From Casimicrobiaceae bacterium (GTDB lineage Bacteria; Pseudomonadota; Gammaproteobacteria; Burkholderiales; Casimicrobiaceae): DNA of 64,000 nt. Below the pieces are notes generated by a model that saw only the letters and a program-made list of their open reading frames with translations, did not search any database and had not been told where the DNA came from. The stretch is taken from positions 25,584 through 89,583 of the forward strand of contig JANWWI010000006.1 in the NCBI GenBank assembly GCA_025056355.1. Direction: 5' to 3'. The position numbers were made by a program, and so were the translations under genes. Below, piece after piece: positions 17,679-26,690 of this stretch (position 1 is the first letter of the stretch; every line of letters begins with the position of its first letter).

Positions 17679-18527
17679 ATGCAGTTTCACCGCTACCACG
17701 CCCTCGGCAATGACTACCTCGTGATCGACCCGGCTGATCACCCGGCGCCGTTGACGGCCGCCCAGATCGAGCGGCTCTGCCACCGGCACTTTGGCATCGG
17801 CGCCGACGGTATTCTTTGGGGACCGCTGCCTGGTCGAGACGGCGCACCGTTCGCGCTGCGCATCTGGAACCCCGACGGCTCGGAGGCGGAAAAAAGCGGC
17901 AACGGGCTTCGCATTTTCTGCCGCTACCTGTTCGACACGGGACGGGTCGTTCTAGAGGCGCCTTTTCGCGTCCACACCCCAGGCGGTGTGGTGGATGCCA
18001 CCGTGCATGCCGGTGGTGGCGAGGTCACTGTCGTGATGGGCCGCGTGAGTTTTTTGAGTTGCGACATTCCAGTCACCGGCCCGCGGCGTGAGGTGCTCGA
18101 TGAGCCGCTTGAGGTAGGCGGACGCACGCTGCGGGTCAGTGCGGCCACGCTCGGCAATCCACACTGTGTGGTCGACTGGCCCGAAGCGGGTGAGGCTGAG
18201 GCGCGGCAATTTGGCCCGCTCATCGAGACCGATGCGCGCTTTCCGCAGCGCACCAACGTGCAGTTTCTGCGTGTCATCGATCGCACGCGCATCGCGATCC
18301 AGATCTGGGAACGCGGCGCGGGCTACACGCTCGCCTCCGGCTCGAGCGCCTGCGCAGCGGCCGCCGTTGCCCATCGTCTCGGGCGGGTCGACGAACGCCT
18401 GAGGGTGCTTACGCCCGGAGGTGCGCTCTTTGTCGCCATCGGCGAGAATTGGACCGTGACGCTGCGTGGCCCAGTTACCCGCGTGGCAAGCGGCGTCATC
18501 GATCCCGAGATGTTCCGAATCGGATGA
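17679..18527 (+). CDS. dapF: Diaminopimelate epimerase DapF
   Basis: Converts LL- to meso-diaminopimelate for lysine and peptidoglycan. The protein is 282 aa, canonical. Seen: FHRYHALGNDYLVID, both active-site cysteines in the NGLRIFCRYL region (normally NG.RC; here the first motif reads SGNGLRIFCRYLF) and in ASGSSACAAAAVAHR, and GNPHCVV. ATG at 17679 lies 2 nt after the preceding stop; a TTG two codons earlier is also possible. First gene of dapF-DUF484-xerC. Confidence 0.95.
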   Translation: MQFHRYHALGNDYLVIDPADHPAPLTAAQIERLCHRHFGIGADGILWGPLPGRDGAPFALRIWNPDGSEAEKSGNGLRIFCRYLFDTGRVVLEAPFRVHTPGGVVDATVHAGGGEVTVVMGRVSFLSCDIPVTGPRREVLDEPLEVGGRTLRVSAATLGNPHCVVDWPEAGEAEARQFGPLIETDARFPQRTNVQFLRVIDRTRIAIQIWERGAGYTLASGSSACAAAAVAHRLGRVDERLRVLTPGGALFVAIGENWTVTLRGPVTRVASGVIDPEMFRIG

Positions 18528-18534
18528 CTCGCGC

Positions 18535-19218
18535 ATGAATGCCCAAGACGTTGCCGCGTGGTTGTCAACGCACCCGGACTTCTTTCTCGATTACCCGGGC
18601 CTGCTCGAAACGCTGCGTGTTCCACACCCGCAGGGCGAGCATACGATCTCGATTGTCGAGCGGCAGCTGATCGCGCTGCGCGAGCGCAACGCGCGGCTCG
18701 AACGGCAGCTGGCCGAGCTGATCGGCTACGGCCATCAAAATGATCAGCTCATCGACAAGATGCATCGACTGGCGCTTGCGTTGCTTCGCGCACCTGATGC
18801 TGCGGTGTCGCTTGCAGTGGCGCATGAGAGCCTGCGAAGCGATTTTGCGATCCCCTATTCCGCGATTCGCTGGTGGGGCGATCCGCTGCCCGGGGTCGAT
18901 GCAAGCGTGAGCGAGGCCAGCGCCGCGATGCGCAGCTACATCGCCGGGCTTGACCAGCCCTACGTGGGACCCAACGCCGCGCACGATTCGCGCACATGGC
19001 TCGTCGACATGCGCGAACCGGCGCAATCGTTCGCCTACGTTCCGCTGGGGGATGTGGCCGGTGGCGCGCCGTGCGGCGCACTCATGCTGGCCAGCCCCGA
19101 CCCCGAGCGCTTCACGCCGGATATGGCCGTCGACGTGCTCGCTCGGCTCGGACATCTAATCACGGCATCGCTTGCGCGCTACGCCGAGCGCGACGAGCGC
19201 GAAGAAGTCGGAGGCTGA
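18535..19218 (+). CDS. DUF484 family protein
   Basis: A 227-aa protein whose N-terminal MNAQDVAAWLSTHPDFFLD is the signature start of DUF484 proteins, which sit between dapF and xerC across proteobacteria. A helical segment (RQLIALRERNARLERQLAEL, coiled-coil-like) leads into a GAF-like domain. Function is not established. The gap to dapF is 7 bases, and xerC overlaps or closely follows. Confidence 0.88.
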   Translation: MNAQDVAAWLSTHPDFFLDYPGLLETLRVPHPQGEHTISIVERQLIALRERNARLERQLAELIGYGHQNDQLIDKMHRLALALLRAPDAAVSLAVAHESLRSDFAIPYSAIRWWGDPLPGVDASVSEASAAMRSYIAGLDQPYVGPNAAHDSRTWLVDMREPAQSFAYVPLGDVAGGAPCGALMLASPDPERFTPDMAVDVLARLGHLITASLARYAERDEREEVGG

Positions 19219-19277
19219 GCATCGCCGCCCGCACGCGCGCAACCGCTCCGGGGTCGCAGTCCCGCGAGGCGGCGCTC

Positions 19278-20165
19278 TTGCCGGAAAACCGCGCGCTCCT
19301 CGAAGGGTTTCTCGCCGCCCAATCGGTGCGAGGAACTCCGCAGACCCTCGCACGCTACGCCCGCGCCTGCCAAGCGCTTCTTGAGTTTGTCGGCGCACGA
19401 CCGCTTGCGGCACTCGACCGGCATGAGCTGCAACGGGCACTGGCGGCGCTGCACGCACGCGGACTGGGGCCGCGGACGCTCGCCGTCACGCTGTCTGCCT
19501 GGCGGCGTTTCTACCGCTATCTCGCCCGCGAGGATGCGCGTTTCGACGTGAGCCGGCTGGCCGGCTTGCGCATTCCCAAAGCCGCAAAGCGCTTGCCCAA
19601 CGCGCTTACCGAGGCGCAAGCCGTGCATCTGGTCGCGCCAGCGGCACAGTCCCCCGAAAGCCCCGAGGCGCTGCGCGATCAGGCCGCCTTCGAACTGCTC
19701 TACGGAACGGGCATGCGCGTGGGGGAACTGCTTGCGCTCAACCTCAGCGATATCGATCTTGCCGCAGCCGAAGTGCGCGTCTTCGGCAAGGGCCGCAAGG
19801 AGCGCGTGCTGCCGCTCGGACCGCCTGCGGTGACGGCTCTTGAGCGCTGGCTGGCAGTCCGTCCCGCCAGCAGCGAGACGGCGCTGTTTCTCGGCGCACG
19901 CGGCGGCCGCCTGAGCGCGAGCGTGCTGCGCCGCGCGCTTCGCCGACGGGCGCTTGAGCGCGGTTTTGCCGAGCGCATTTACCCGCACCGCCTTCGCCAC
20001 AGCTTTGCTTCGCATGTGCTGCAAAGCTCGGGCGATCTACGAGCCGTTCAGGAACTCATGGGTCACGCCTCGATCGCCTCGACCCAGGTCTACACGCATC
20101 TTGACTTTGCGCACCTGGCACGGGTCTACGACCAAGCGCATCCCCGGGCGAAGAAGCGGGGCTAG
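19278..20165 (+). CDS. xerC: Tyrosine recombinase XerC
   Basis: Site-specific recombinase that resolves chromosome dimers at dif with XerD. Seen: N-terminal SAM-like DNA-binding region, then catalytic Arg in YGTGMRVGELLALNLSDID, Lys in VFGKGRKERVLPLG, HRLRHSFASHVL (His-x-x-Arg), LMGHASIASTQVY and the nucleophile Tyr in QVYTHLD. No ATG fits the N-terminus. I chose TTG at 19278, preceded by GAGG, giving 295 aa; a CTG overlapping the DUF484 stop is an alternative. Confidence 0.92.
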   Translation: MPENRALLEGFLAAQSVRGTPQTLARYARACQALLEFVGARPLAALDRHELQRALAALHARGLGPRTLAVTLSAWRRFYRYLAREDARFDVSRLAGLRIPKAAKRLPNALTEAQAVHLVAPAAQSPESPEALRDQAAFELLYGTGMRVGELLALNLSDIDLAAAEVRVFGKGRKERVLPLGPPAVTALERWLAVRPASSETALFLGARGGRLSASVLRRALRRRALERGFAERIYPHRLRHSFASHVLQSSGDLRAVQELMGHASIASTQVYTHLDFAHLARVYDQAHPRAKKRG

Positions 20166-20393
20166 CTGCAAGCCGTGGCCCGCGGGCGAGCGCAGCACCG
20201 CTCGGCAGTCGATACCGAGACGAGTCCGACCGCTTCGACGCGGATGAGGGCAGATGCGCCCTCCGATCAGTGCCGAGGCAGCTGCCAAGTGGTGAACCGA
20301 AAGCATTGCATGAGCGCCCGAAGCGCCTTGCCCCGCCTCCGTGTCCGAGCCGCTTGGGACCTTGGAAAAAGAAAGGTCGAACGACGGCCGGCT

Positions 20394-20945
20394 TTATCGC
20401 GCGGCGCCCTCGCGCCGAGCCCGCATGCGCCGCAAGCGCTTCCAGACCGGCCAGAGCCAAAGCGCCTGCACCGCGAAATACGCCAGTGCTGCAAGGCCAA
20501 GGCCAAGGACCAGGGTGCCGACCACCGTCGGCCAGCCTAACTGCGCCAAACCGCGCGCCACCGTGGAAAACCAGAGCGAAGAACCGAACTCAATGCCCGA
20601 GAGGTTCGGAAAAGCGCTCGTGCCGGGAAAGATGGCCTCGCCGATGAGGTAGCCGAGCCAGTAGACCCCGACAAAGGTAAAGGCATTGTTGTACCAACCG
20701 GCCAAGGTCGCCATGACCAGGTTGCCGCGAAACAGCGCGCAGAGGATCGCCACGAGAATCACCTCGGCCTGGGTCGGGATCACGCCGAGCGCAACGCCAA
20801 TGGCGGCGCCCACCGCGAGCGGGCGACGGCGAAAGGCCAGCATGTCCGAGCGGTCTAGCGCGGGTTTGAGCCATGCCAGCCACGGACGATCGAAGTGCTC
20901 AAGAATCTTTGGCTCGAGCGAGACGAGCCAGCGGCGCAGACGCAT
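20394..20945 (-). CDS. DUF2062 membrane protein (copy 2)
   Basis: A 183-aa membrane protein. The conserved N-terminal pattern WLVSLEPKILEHFDRPWLAW and LAVGAAIGVALGVIPTQAEV (a Gly/Pro-rich helix) defines DUF2062. Three or four hydrophobic segments, basic C-terminus (RLRRMRARREG). It is a diverged tandem paralogue of the next gene upstream, 24 bases apart. Function is unknown; it lies last in a riboswitch-led terC operon, so a link to metal or membrane homeostasis is an inference. Confidence 0.8.
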   Translation of the reverse strand: MRLRRWLVSLEPKILEHFDRPWLAWLKPALDRSDMLAFRRRPLAVGAAIGVALGVIPTQAEVILVAILCALFRGNLVMATLAGWYNNAFTFVGVYWLGYLIGEAIFPGTSAFPNLSGIEFGSSLWFSTVARGLAQLGWPTVVGTLVLGLGLAALAYFAVQALWLWPVWKRLRRMRARREGAAR

Positions 20946-20969
20946 CGGCGCGGAGCTTGGGCGGTACGG

Positions 20970-21518
20970 TCAACCGCCCCGGGGTGGTTGACGACTGCGC
21001 ATTCTCTTCCATCGTCTGCGCACCGGCGCCAGAAACGCAAGCTGCGTGAGGGCGTAAGCGTTTGCGGCCAGGAACGTTCCGAGCACGGCCAGTCCGACCA
21101 CCAGCGGCCAGCCGAGCGCCTGGACCCAGTCGACAAGACCGGAAAAAAACCCACTCGCCCCGGCCGCCGCATTCCACTCGGGCATGCTGTGCGTACCCGG
21201 CAGAATGAGCGCCCCCAAGCTGAAGGCGAGCATGTAGATCGGCACGAGCGTGAGCGGGTTGGTCCACATCGAGCCAATGATCCCGGCGATCACATTGCCG
21301 CGAAAAAGCACGCACAGAAGGGTGGTGCCGATCACCTGCACCGGACCGGGAACCGTGCCGCACAAAATGCCAAAGGCCAGGCCACGCGCAAGCGGCTCGC
21401 GCGTGAAGCTAAACACATCATGCCGATCAAGCCAGGGCTTGAGCCACGCAAGCGAGGGCCGATCGAACTCAGCCAGCACGCGCGGCTCCAGTTGGCGTAG
21501 CCAATGACGCAATTTCAT
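20970..21518 (-). CDS. DUF2062 membrane protein (copy 1)
   Basis: A 182-aa paralogue of the following gene, sharing the LEPRVLAEFDRPSLAWLKP start, RGLAFGILCGTVPGPVQV and VLFRGNVIAGIIG blocks and a basic tail (RRRWKRMRSR). Its ATG overlaps the stop of the terC gene by 4 bases (ATGA), so it is translationally coupled to terC. That coupling makes a shared role with the manganese-responsive exporter plausible, though not shown. Confidence 0.82.
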   Translation of the reverse strand: MKLRHWLRQLEPRVLAEFDRPSLAWLKPWLDRHDVFSFTREPLARGLAFGILCGTVPGPVQVIGTTLLCVLFRGNVIAGIIGSMWTNPLTLVPIYMLAFSLGALILPGTHSMPEWNAAAGASGFFSGLVDWVQALGWPLVVGLAVLGTFLAANAYALTQLAFLAPVRRRWKRMRSRQPPRGG

Positions 21519-22492
21519 TCGCCCATCATATACGCTCGCTTAGCCGACTTTCGAGTGCTCCAGAACGAGGCCACGATGGAAATGGCGATGATCGAGGCGG
21601 TCACGGCAAGCGCGATGCCGATCGGAATTTTGTAGACATCGAGCAGCAGCATCTTCACGCCGATAAAGATCAGCACGAGCGCCAGGCCGTAGGCGAGAAG
21701 ATGAAAGCGCTCGGCCAGATCCGCAAGCAAAAAGTAAAGCGCCCGCAAGCCGAGAATCGCAAAGACATTGGCCGTGAGCACGATGAAGGGATCCTGCGTG
21801 ACCGCAAAAATCGCCGGGATCGAATCCACCGCGAAGATCACATCGGTGGTTCCAATCAGCACAAGCACCACAAAAAGCGGGGTGTAGTGTTTGACCCCGT
21901 CGATTCTCGTGGTGAGCCGCTCGCCGTCGAAGCGAGTCGTGATGCGGATGCGCTTTTTCAGAAATTTGAGCACCGGGTTGTCTTCGATTGAGGGCTCCTT
22001 GCCGGCGGCAAACCACATCTTGAAGCCGGTGATCACGAGGAAGGCGCCAAAGACGTAAAGAATCCAGTGAAACTGCGCAAGCAGCCACGCCCCGGCCAGG
22101 ATCAGCATCGCGCGCAGCACGATTGCCCCGATGATGCCGATGATGAGCGCGCGCTTTTGATACTCCGCCGGCACGGCGAAGTAGGTAAAGATCATCAGAA
22201 AGACAAAGATGTTGTCGACCGAGAGGCTTTTCTCGACCAAGTAACCGGTCAGAAACTCCATCGCGACCGTGTTGGCGACGCTTCGCCCTTGGGTCGCATC
22301 CAAATACCACCACAGCCAGGCCACGAAGACGAAGGCCAGAAAAAACCAAACCAAGCTCCAGAGGAGAGCCTCACGGAAGCTCACCCTGTGAGCACCCTGC
22401 TTTTCCATCACCAGCAGGTCGACTGCGATCGCCATCACGACGAACATCGCAAAGCCGGCCCACATCCACCCAGTGCCGATCGTCTCCATCAT
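21515..22492 (-). CDS. TerC/Alx family manganese exporter-like protein
   Basis: A 325-aa polytopic membrane protein of Alx size (E. coli Alx is 321 aa). Seen: VEKSLSVDNIFVFLMIFTYF and IGTTDVIFAVDSIPAIFAVT, the two intramembrane acidic motifs of TerC; IEDNPVLKFLKKRIRITTRF cytoplasmic loop as in Alx. Alx-type proteins export Mn2+. The gene is preceded by a yybP-ykoY riboswitch and followed by two DUF2062 genes, the first overlapping by 4 bases. Two adjacent ATGs at 22492/22489 could start it. Confidence 0.92.
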   Translation of the reverse strand: MMETIGTGWMWAGFAMFVVMAIAVDLLVMEKQGAHRVSFREALLWSLVWFFLAFVFVAWLWWYLDATQGRSVANTVAMEFLTGYLVEKSLSVDNIFVFLMIFTYFAVPAEYQKRALIIGIIGAIVLRAMLILAGAWLLAQFHWILYVFGAFLVITGFKMWFAAGKEPSIEDNPVLKFLKKRIRITTRFDGERLTTRIDGVKHYTPLFVVLVLIGTTDVIFAVDSIPAIFAVTQDPFIVLTANVFAILGLRALYFLLADLAERFHLLAYGLALVLIFIGVKMLLLDVYKIPIGIALAVTASIIAISIVASFWSTRKSAKRAYMMGE

Positions 22493-22619
22493 GCTGCCGC
22501 GCGTTGAGTCCTCGTTCCGCGACCCGTTTCGCTCCCGCTCAGACGCCCGTGTCTGGGCCGAGGCCCGACGCCGGATGCGCGCTTCGTGCGGCGCATCTGC
22601 GCATGGAGCGCAAACCAAG

Positions 22620-22792
22620 TCCTCACCGAAGGTCTTGCACGAACCGCGGGCAGCCGACCGGCCAGTGGTGACCGGACCCGGACCTTGCATCCGGGTGTGG
22701 CACGTGGTTCCGTCCATCCCGGATTCACCCGCACGTTGCGCACGGGCTGCACGTCCTGACGGGATTGACGCGGGAGCTACTCCCCTTCTGGG
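22620..22792 (-). promoter_or_regulatory. yybP-ykoY (manganese) riboswitch
   Basis: On the minus strand the 5' part reads AAGGGGAGTAGCTCC (plus-strand 22775-22789), matching the GGGGAGUAGC element, and about 150 nt later GCAAGACCTTCGGTGAGG (near 22621-22639), matching the second conserved loop GCAAGACCUUCG. These two loops bind Mn2+ in the yybP-ykoY class. A GATAAT box just upstream places transcription start at the aptamer's first base. The remaining 130 bases to the terC ATG would form the expression platform. Confidence 0.88.
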
Positions 22793-22797
22793 TCGAA

Positions 22798-22803
22798 ATT
22801 ATC
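22798..22803 (-). promoter_or_regulatory. -10 box of riboswitch/terC transcript
   Basis: Minus strand GATAAT, 7-8 nt upstream of the riboswitch start. No clear -35. Confidence 0.5.
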
Positions 22804-22854
22804 GCCTAACCGCACGGCGTTGCCAGCTCGGGAGAACTCGCGCAGTGCGCCGCT

Positions 22855-24171
22855 TCAGCGCAACCGGCAACCGCGATCCGTAAGCACACCCGAGACGACT
22901 GAGGGGAGGTTGAGGAGGCCCTTGTCTTGGGCTTCCTCGGCGCAGTCTTTCCGCCACGCCTGCTCGATGTCGCGCGCGAAGCGTTCGCGCTCCGAAAGGG
23001 AGGGGGCCACGGAGGGCGGCACGCGTCCGCGGCGCCGGTCGGCTTCGCGCAGCGCCTCACGGATCGCGCTGCGGCGTCCGGATTCGAGATCGAGCTCGCG
23101 CGGTGCGCGTCCGCCTTCTTCGCCGGAAGAGGCGGCCGGAGCCGCGAGCGGAGCTGACGCGGGTACCGCACTCGGCAGCGTCACGGCCGCAGGAGCACTT
23201 GCGCCCGCGGCGGGGCTCGCCGAGCCGGTCCCGCTCGGCCCGCCGCTTGCCGGGGCTGCTTTCGAATCCGCCGCGGCCGCGGATGCGGGTGCAACGGACG
23301 GTGCCGCCGCCGAGGCAGGGGGCGCAGGCACCGGCGCCGTGGGTGCAGCCTCTCGGCTCGGCGGCCTGGTTAATTTGGGTTCCGGCTTGGGTTCACCGGT
23401 GGCTGAATCGGCCGGCGACACCTTTGGCTCAAGCTCCGGCGTCGGCTCAACCGACCGATCAGTTGCGGGCGGCGAGGCTTGCGCCGCCTCCGAGGAGGTG
23501 GCGCGCGCGGCAGGACCGGCCGGTACTTCCGGCCCCGGGGCCGGGCGCGCTGGGACGGTCGGTGCAACAGCGTGCTCGGGTCCGGGTGCCGGCGTTTGCG
23601 CGGCAGCCGGGGGCGCTGGGCTTGTGCGCGGCAAAGGCGCAGAAGGCTCCGGGCGCTCGCGCAGCACCGGCTCTGGCGCAAGCGGTGCAAGCGGGGTCAG
23701 CGGCTCAAGGCGCGGCTCGCGAAGCGGCGCTCGAAGTGGCTCGGGCAGCGGTAAGACGAGCACGCGTTCGGCCGGCACTTCCAGCGGCGTGGGCGCGCTC
23801 TGCGCAGGCCACGGCAGCAGGATCTCGGGCGCCGAGGATGGAGGTGATAGAACGGGCGCTGACGGCGCGGCGGTCCGCTGGGGCGGCGGGGCCGGCCGCA
23901 CGGGACGGATCGGCTCGGCAGCCGACAACGCAGCTTGCGGCGGTGTCACCGTTGCACGCAAGGGCACGGCCGGCTCCTCGGGGCGTTCCCTTCCGCCTAA
24001 GGCAAGCCCCCCATCGCCCGCTCGCCAGAGTAGCGCTGCCGCATGTAACGCCACCGAGGCAAACAGCGCCAGGCCAAGTCGCTCGTGGTCGCGGTTGCGC
24101 GACGCAGGCACGCTCAGCACCGCGCCATAGGCGTGCCGAAGCGCATCGTGCAAGGCGGCAGGGGCTTTCAC
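22855..24171 (-). CDS. TonB/TolA-like proline-rich envelope protein
   Basis: A 438-aa protein: a short basic N-terminus, one transmembrane helix (LGLALFASVALHAAALLW, residues about 32-49), a Pro/Ala/Glu-rich region of about 300 residues as in periplasm-spanning TonB/TolA linkers, then a basic helix (RRSAIREALREADRRRG) and a short C-terminal domain ending GLLNLPSVVSGVLTDRGCRL with a second Cys in KDCAEEA. The two Cys could form a disulfide. No TonB C-terminal fold is evident. From memory, similar endings occur in betaproteobacterial hypothetical proteins. Confidence 0.7.
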   Translation of the reverse strand: MKAPAALHDALRHAYGAVLSVPASRNRDHERLGLALFASVALHAAALLWRAGDGGLALGGRERPEEPAVPLRATVTPPQAALSAAEPIRPVRPAPPPQRTAAPSAPVLSPPSSAPEILLPWPAQSAPTPLEVPAERVLVLPLPEPLRAPLREPRLEPLTPLAPLAPEPVLRERPEPSAPLPRTSPAPPAAAQTPAPGPEHAVAPTVPARPAPGPEVPAGPAARATSSEAAQASPPATDRSVEPTPELEPKVSPADSATGEPKPEPKLTRPPSREAAPTAPVPAPPASAAAPSVAPASAAAADSKAAPASGGPSGTGSASPAAGASAPAAVTLPSAVPASAPLAAPAASSGEEGGRAPRELDLESGRRSAIREALREADRRRGRVPPSVAPSLSERERFARDIEQAWRKDCAEEAQDKGLLNLPSVVSGVLTDRGCRLR

Positions 24172-24202
24172 GCAAGCTCGCAGTGTACGGGGCCCGCTTG
24201 CC

Positions 24203-24208
24203 TACAAT
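24203..24208 (+). promoter_or_regulatory. -10 box of grxD
   Basis: TACAAT with CCTACAATTC context, 33 nt before the grxD ATG. It lies in a 70-base gap shared with the divergent TonB-like gene. Confidence 0.5.
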
Positions 24209-24241
24209 TCGTCCACCAATCGTTTCTCGGCTCAAGCCGCC

Positions 24242-24565
24242 ATGTCTCAGACCACGCGCGATCTGCACCAGGAAATCGAAACGCTCCTGCGCGAGCACGA
24301 CGTCGTGCTGTTCATGAAAGGCACGCCGCAGTTTCCGCAGTGCGGCTTTAGCGCCACGGCAGCAAAGCTCCTGGCAAAAAACGGAGTCACCCAGTTCAAA
24401 AGCGTCAACGTGCTCGAAGACCCGGAGATGCGCGAAGCGATCAAGGTCTACTCGAACTGGCCGACGCTGCCACAACTCTACATCCGCGGCGAATTCATCG
24501 GCGGCTGCGACATCATGCGCGAAATGGACGCCGATGGATCGCTTGCGCGCAAGTTGCGCGGCTAG
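24242..24565 (+). CDS. grxD: Monothiol glutaredoxin GrxD
   Basis: A 107-aa CGFS-type glutaredoxin that carries and delivers Fe-S clusters. Seen: VVLFMKGTPQFPQCGFSATA with the CGFS active site, NWPTLPQLYIRGEFIGGCDI (glutathione-binding TVP-like loop, here TLP) and a C-terminal GCDIMREMDADG. Single gene, divergent from the TonB-like gene and convergent with spoT. Confidence 0.96.
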   Translation: MSQTTRDLHQEIETLLREHDVVLFMKGTPQFPQCGFSATAAKLLAKNGVTQFKSVNVLEDPEMREAIKVYSNWPTLPQLYIRGEFIGGCDIMREMDADGSLARKLRG

Positions 24566-24566
24566 C

Positions 24567-26690
24567 TCAGGCGCTTGCGTCGCCTTCGAGCCGTTCGGCC
24601 TCAAGCACGCCCGGCACACGCCTGAGCGCCGCAAGACAACGCTCAATAGCGCGCCGGGAACGCACGCGAACCACGAAGTCGAGCTCGGCCACGCCGCGCG
24701 TATCGATGTAGACCGTGCGCGACTGAACGGCATCGATGCTGACGCGTTCGCTGGCGAGGGTGCTCGCGCAGTCGGCCAGCAGTCCGACGCGATCGTTGGC
24801 CCGTAGTCGAATCGTCGACGGCAGTGTCTTTGCGAGCGGCGCCGCCCAGCGGATCGGCAGCATGCGCCTGCGCGCGACGGCGCGCAAACCCACGGCGCAG
24901 TGGCTTCGGTGCACCATGAGCCCGGCTTCGTCCGGCACCGCGAAGATGTCATCGGGCGGAATCGGTTGGCAGCGCTCGCAGTAGAGCAGTCCCGACTCGG
25001 TTCGTCCATCGGCAACGAGCGGCTCGTCGGCGCGAAGCCACTCCAAATCGGCGGCTCGGGGCATGACGCCGGTCAGATAGGCCGCTGCCAACGTCGCACT
25101 CGCCGAACCCGAACCGATCGCGAAGAGCGCATCCTCGGGTGTACGAGCATGCGCCCAATCGGCCAAGCGCTGCCAGGCTGCGCGATCGAGCGTGCATGTC
25201 GGATCGAGGGCCGCAACGCGCTCGAGCAACAAGGTTCGGCCCCGAGCAACCGTCTGCGCGTGGGCCCTTTCGCGCAACCAGTGGCGCAGCTTGGCGCGCG
25301 CCCGAGGCGACTGAAGCAGCGGCAACCAACCCGGATGAGCGCGTATCTCGCTCGCGGTGAGGATTTCAACCACATCGCCCGTTTTGAGCACGACCGACAA
25401 ATCGCGTAATTCGCCATTGACACGGGCTGCACTGGCCCGTAGCCCAACGTCGGTATGCACGGCGAAGGCAAAATCGAGTGCACTTGCGCCAACCGGCAGC
25501 TTGAAGCCGCGGCCCGCCGGCGAAAAGGTCCAGATCGCGCGCAGATCGACGATCTCGCGCAACGAGCGCGTGATGGCTCCTGGCTCAGCGAGCACGCTGG
25601 CCGCCGCGGCCACCTCGTCGATCCACCCCCCGTCCCAGCTCAGTGTGATCGCACCGAGTGCCCGGGGCGGCGGAAAGCTCAGGATGAAGTCCGCCGAGAG
25701 TGCTTCGCGCGTATAGAACATGCGGCAGCCGATCCAGCCATCGCGCACCTCGACCCGAAAACTGCCAGGCACCATGGTTGCCTCAAGATGCAGGTGCGCA
25801 AGCGCCGCGTAAGCCGATTGCACGCTGTCGAATGCGATGCGCAGGGTCGGCACGCCGAAAAAGGACCGATCGCGCGCATGCTCGCGCAGATAGGCCGCAA
25901 GGAGGCGAAAGTCCTCCGCTTCGCCGCCGTCGCGCCGGCCAAGCGAAACGCGGGACGGGTACTGGCGAGCAAGGGCAGAGACGCGCAAGATGCGCTCGGC
26001 GTCGACTTTGGCACGACCCAGCGCGCGTCGTTCCAGAATCGGCTGCCGCCATGGATAAAGAATGCGCCGCGAGCGAACGTAGAGCTCATCGCCCAGGCCG
26101 TTCAAGCCCACGTGCGCGGCCAACGGGCAGTAGATCGCAAGCGTCTCGCGGGCCACGCGTTCGCGCTTGGCAGGGCGCAAGGCGTCGAGGGTGCGCACGT
26201 TGTGCAGCCGGTCGGCGAGCTTGAGCGCAAAGACTCGTCGGTCGCGCCCGCCGGCAGCCAAGAGCTTTCGAAGCGTTTCCTCGGCGGCCGAGAGCGAGGT
26301 GCCGGCCAGCGCTGCCGTGTCGAACTTCGACACGGCATCGACGATGGCCGCAACGGTCGGACCAAAGTGTTCTTTGAGTGTTTCGAGCGAGACCGCACAG
26401 TCCTCCACAGTGTCATGCAGGAGCGCCGCGCACAGCGCGTCGGCATCGGGGACGGTCTCGAAGAGAATTTGCGCAACCGCAAGCGGATGGCTGATGTAAG
26501 CCTCGCCTGAGGCGCGAAACTGCCCACGGTGCGCGCGCTCGGCAAAATCCCAGGCCGAGCGCACCCGGGCTAGATCGGCCGCGCCCAAGTGCGGCGCGAG
26601 GCGATCGAAAAAAGCAGAGGCCTCGGGCGCAATCGGCTCCCGGGCTTGCTCCGGGGCGGCCTCCGTGCAGTCGGCCGCCATAGCGCTCAA
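24567..26690 (-). CDS. spoT: SpoT-family (p)ppGpp hydrolase with degenerate synthetase domain
   Basis: A 707-aa RelA/SpoT-homologue in the gmk-rpoZ-spoT operon, overlapping the rpoZ stop by 4 bases. The HD hydrolase domain is intact: H54, H68, H92-D93, E96-D97, D160 and N164 ([12 protein letters not shown]). The synthetase region (about 205-345) keeps the expected spacing but lacks every catalytic motif: no FxDxxaxRv, KDYIa.PK.NgYqSLH or E.QIRT. Instead the block is [20 protein letters not shown] then [19 protein letters not shown] ([20 protein letters not shown]-like) and a C-terminal ACT domain follow. It should hydrolyse but not make (p)ppGpp. Confidence 0.9.
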   Translation of the reverse strand: MSAMAADCTEAAPEQAREPIAPEASAFFDRLAPHLGAADLARVRSAWDFAERAHRGQFRASGEAYISHPLAVAQILFETVPDADALCAALLHDTVEDCAVSLETLKEHFGPTVAAIVDAVSKFDTAALAGTSLSAAEETLRKLLAAGGRDRRVFALKLADRLHNVRTLDALRPAKRERVARETLAIYCPLAAHVGLNGLGDELYVRSRRILYPWRQPILERRALGRAKVDAERILRVSALARQYPSRVSLGRRDGGEAEDFRLLAAYLREHARDRSFFGVPTLRIAFDSVQSAYAALAHLHLEATMVPGSFRVEVRDGWIGCRMFYTREALSADFILSFPPPRALGAITLSWDGGWIDEVAAAASVLAEPGAITRSLREIVDLRAIWTFSPAGRGFKLPVGASALDFAFAVHTDVGLRASAARVNGELRDLSVVLKTGDVVEILTASEIRAHPGWLPLLQSPRARAKLRHWLRERAHAQTVARGRTLLLERVAALDPTCTLDRAAWQRLADWAHARTPEDALFAIGSGSASATLAAAYLTGVMPRAADLEWLRADEPLVADGRTESGLLYCERCQPIPPDDIFAVPDEAGLMVHRSHCAVGLRAVARRRMLPIRWAAPLAKTLPSTIRLRANDRVGLLADCASTLASERVSIDAVQSRTVYIDTRGVAELDFVVRVRSRRAIERCLAALRRVPGVLEAERLEGDASA

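Noticed and set aside
22820-24130. Long Gly/Ala/Ser-rich open frame opposite the TonB-like gene
   Set aside because: Reverse of Pro/Ala-rich codons gives Gly/Ser-rich nonsense; the minus frame has a start, membrane helix and conserved end.
25455-26510. 351-codon plus-strand frame within spoT
   Set aside because: Antisense shadow; no motifs, and spoT is continuous on the other strand.
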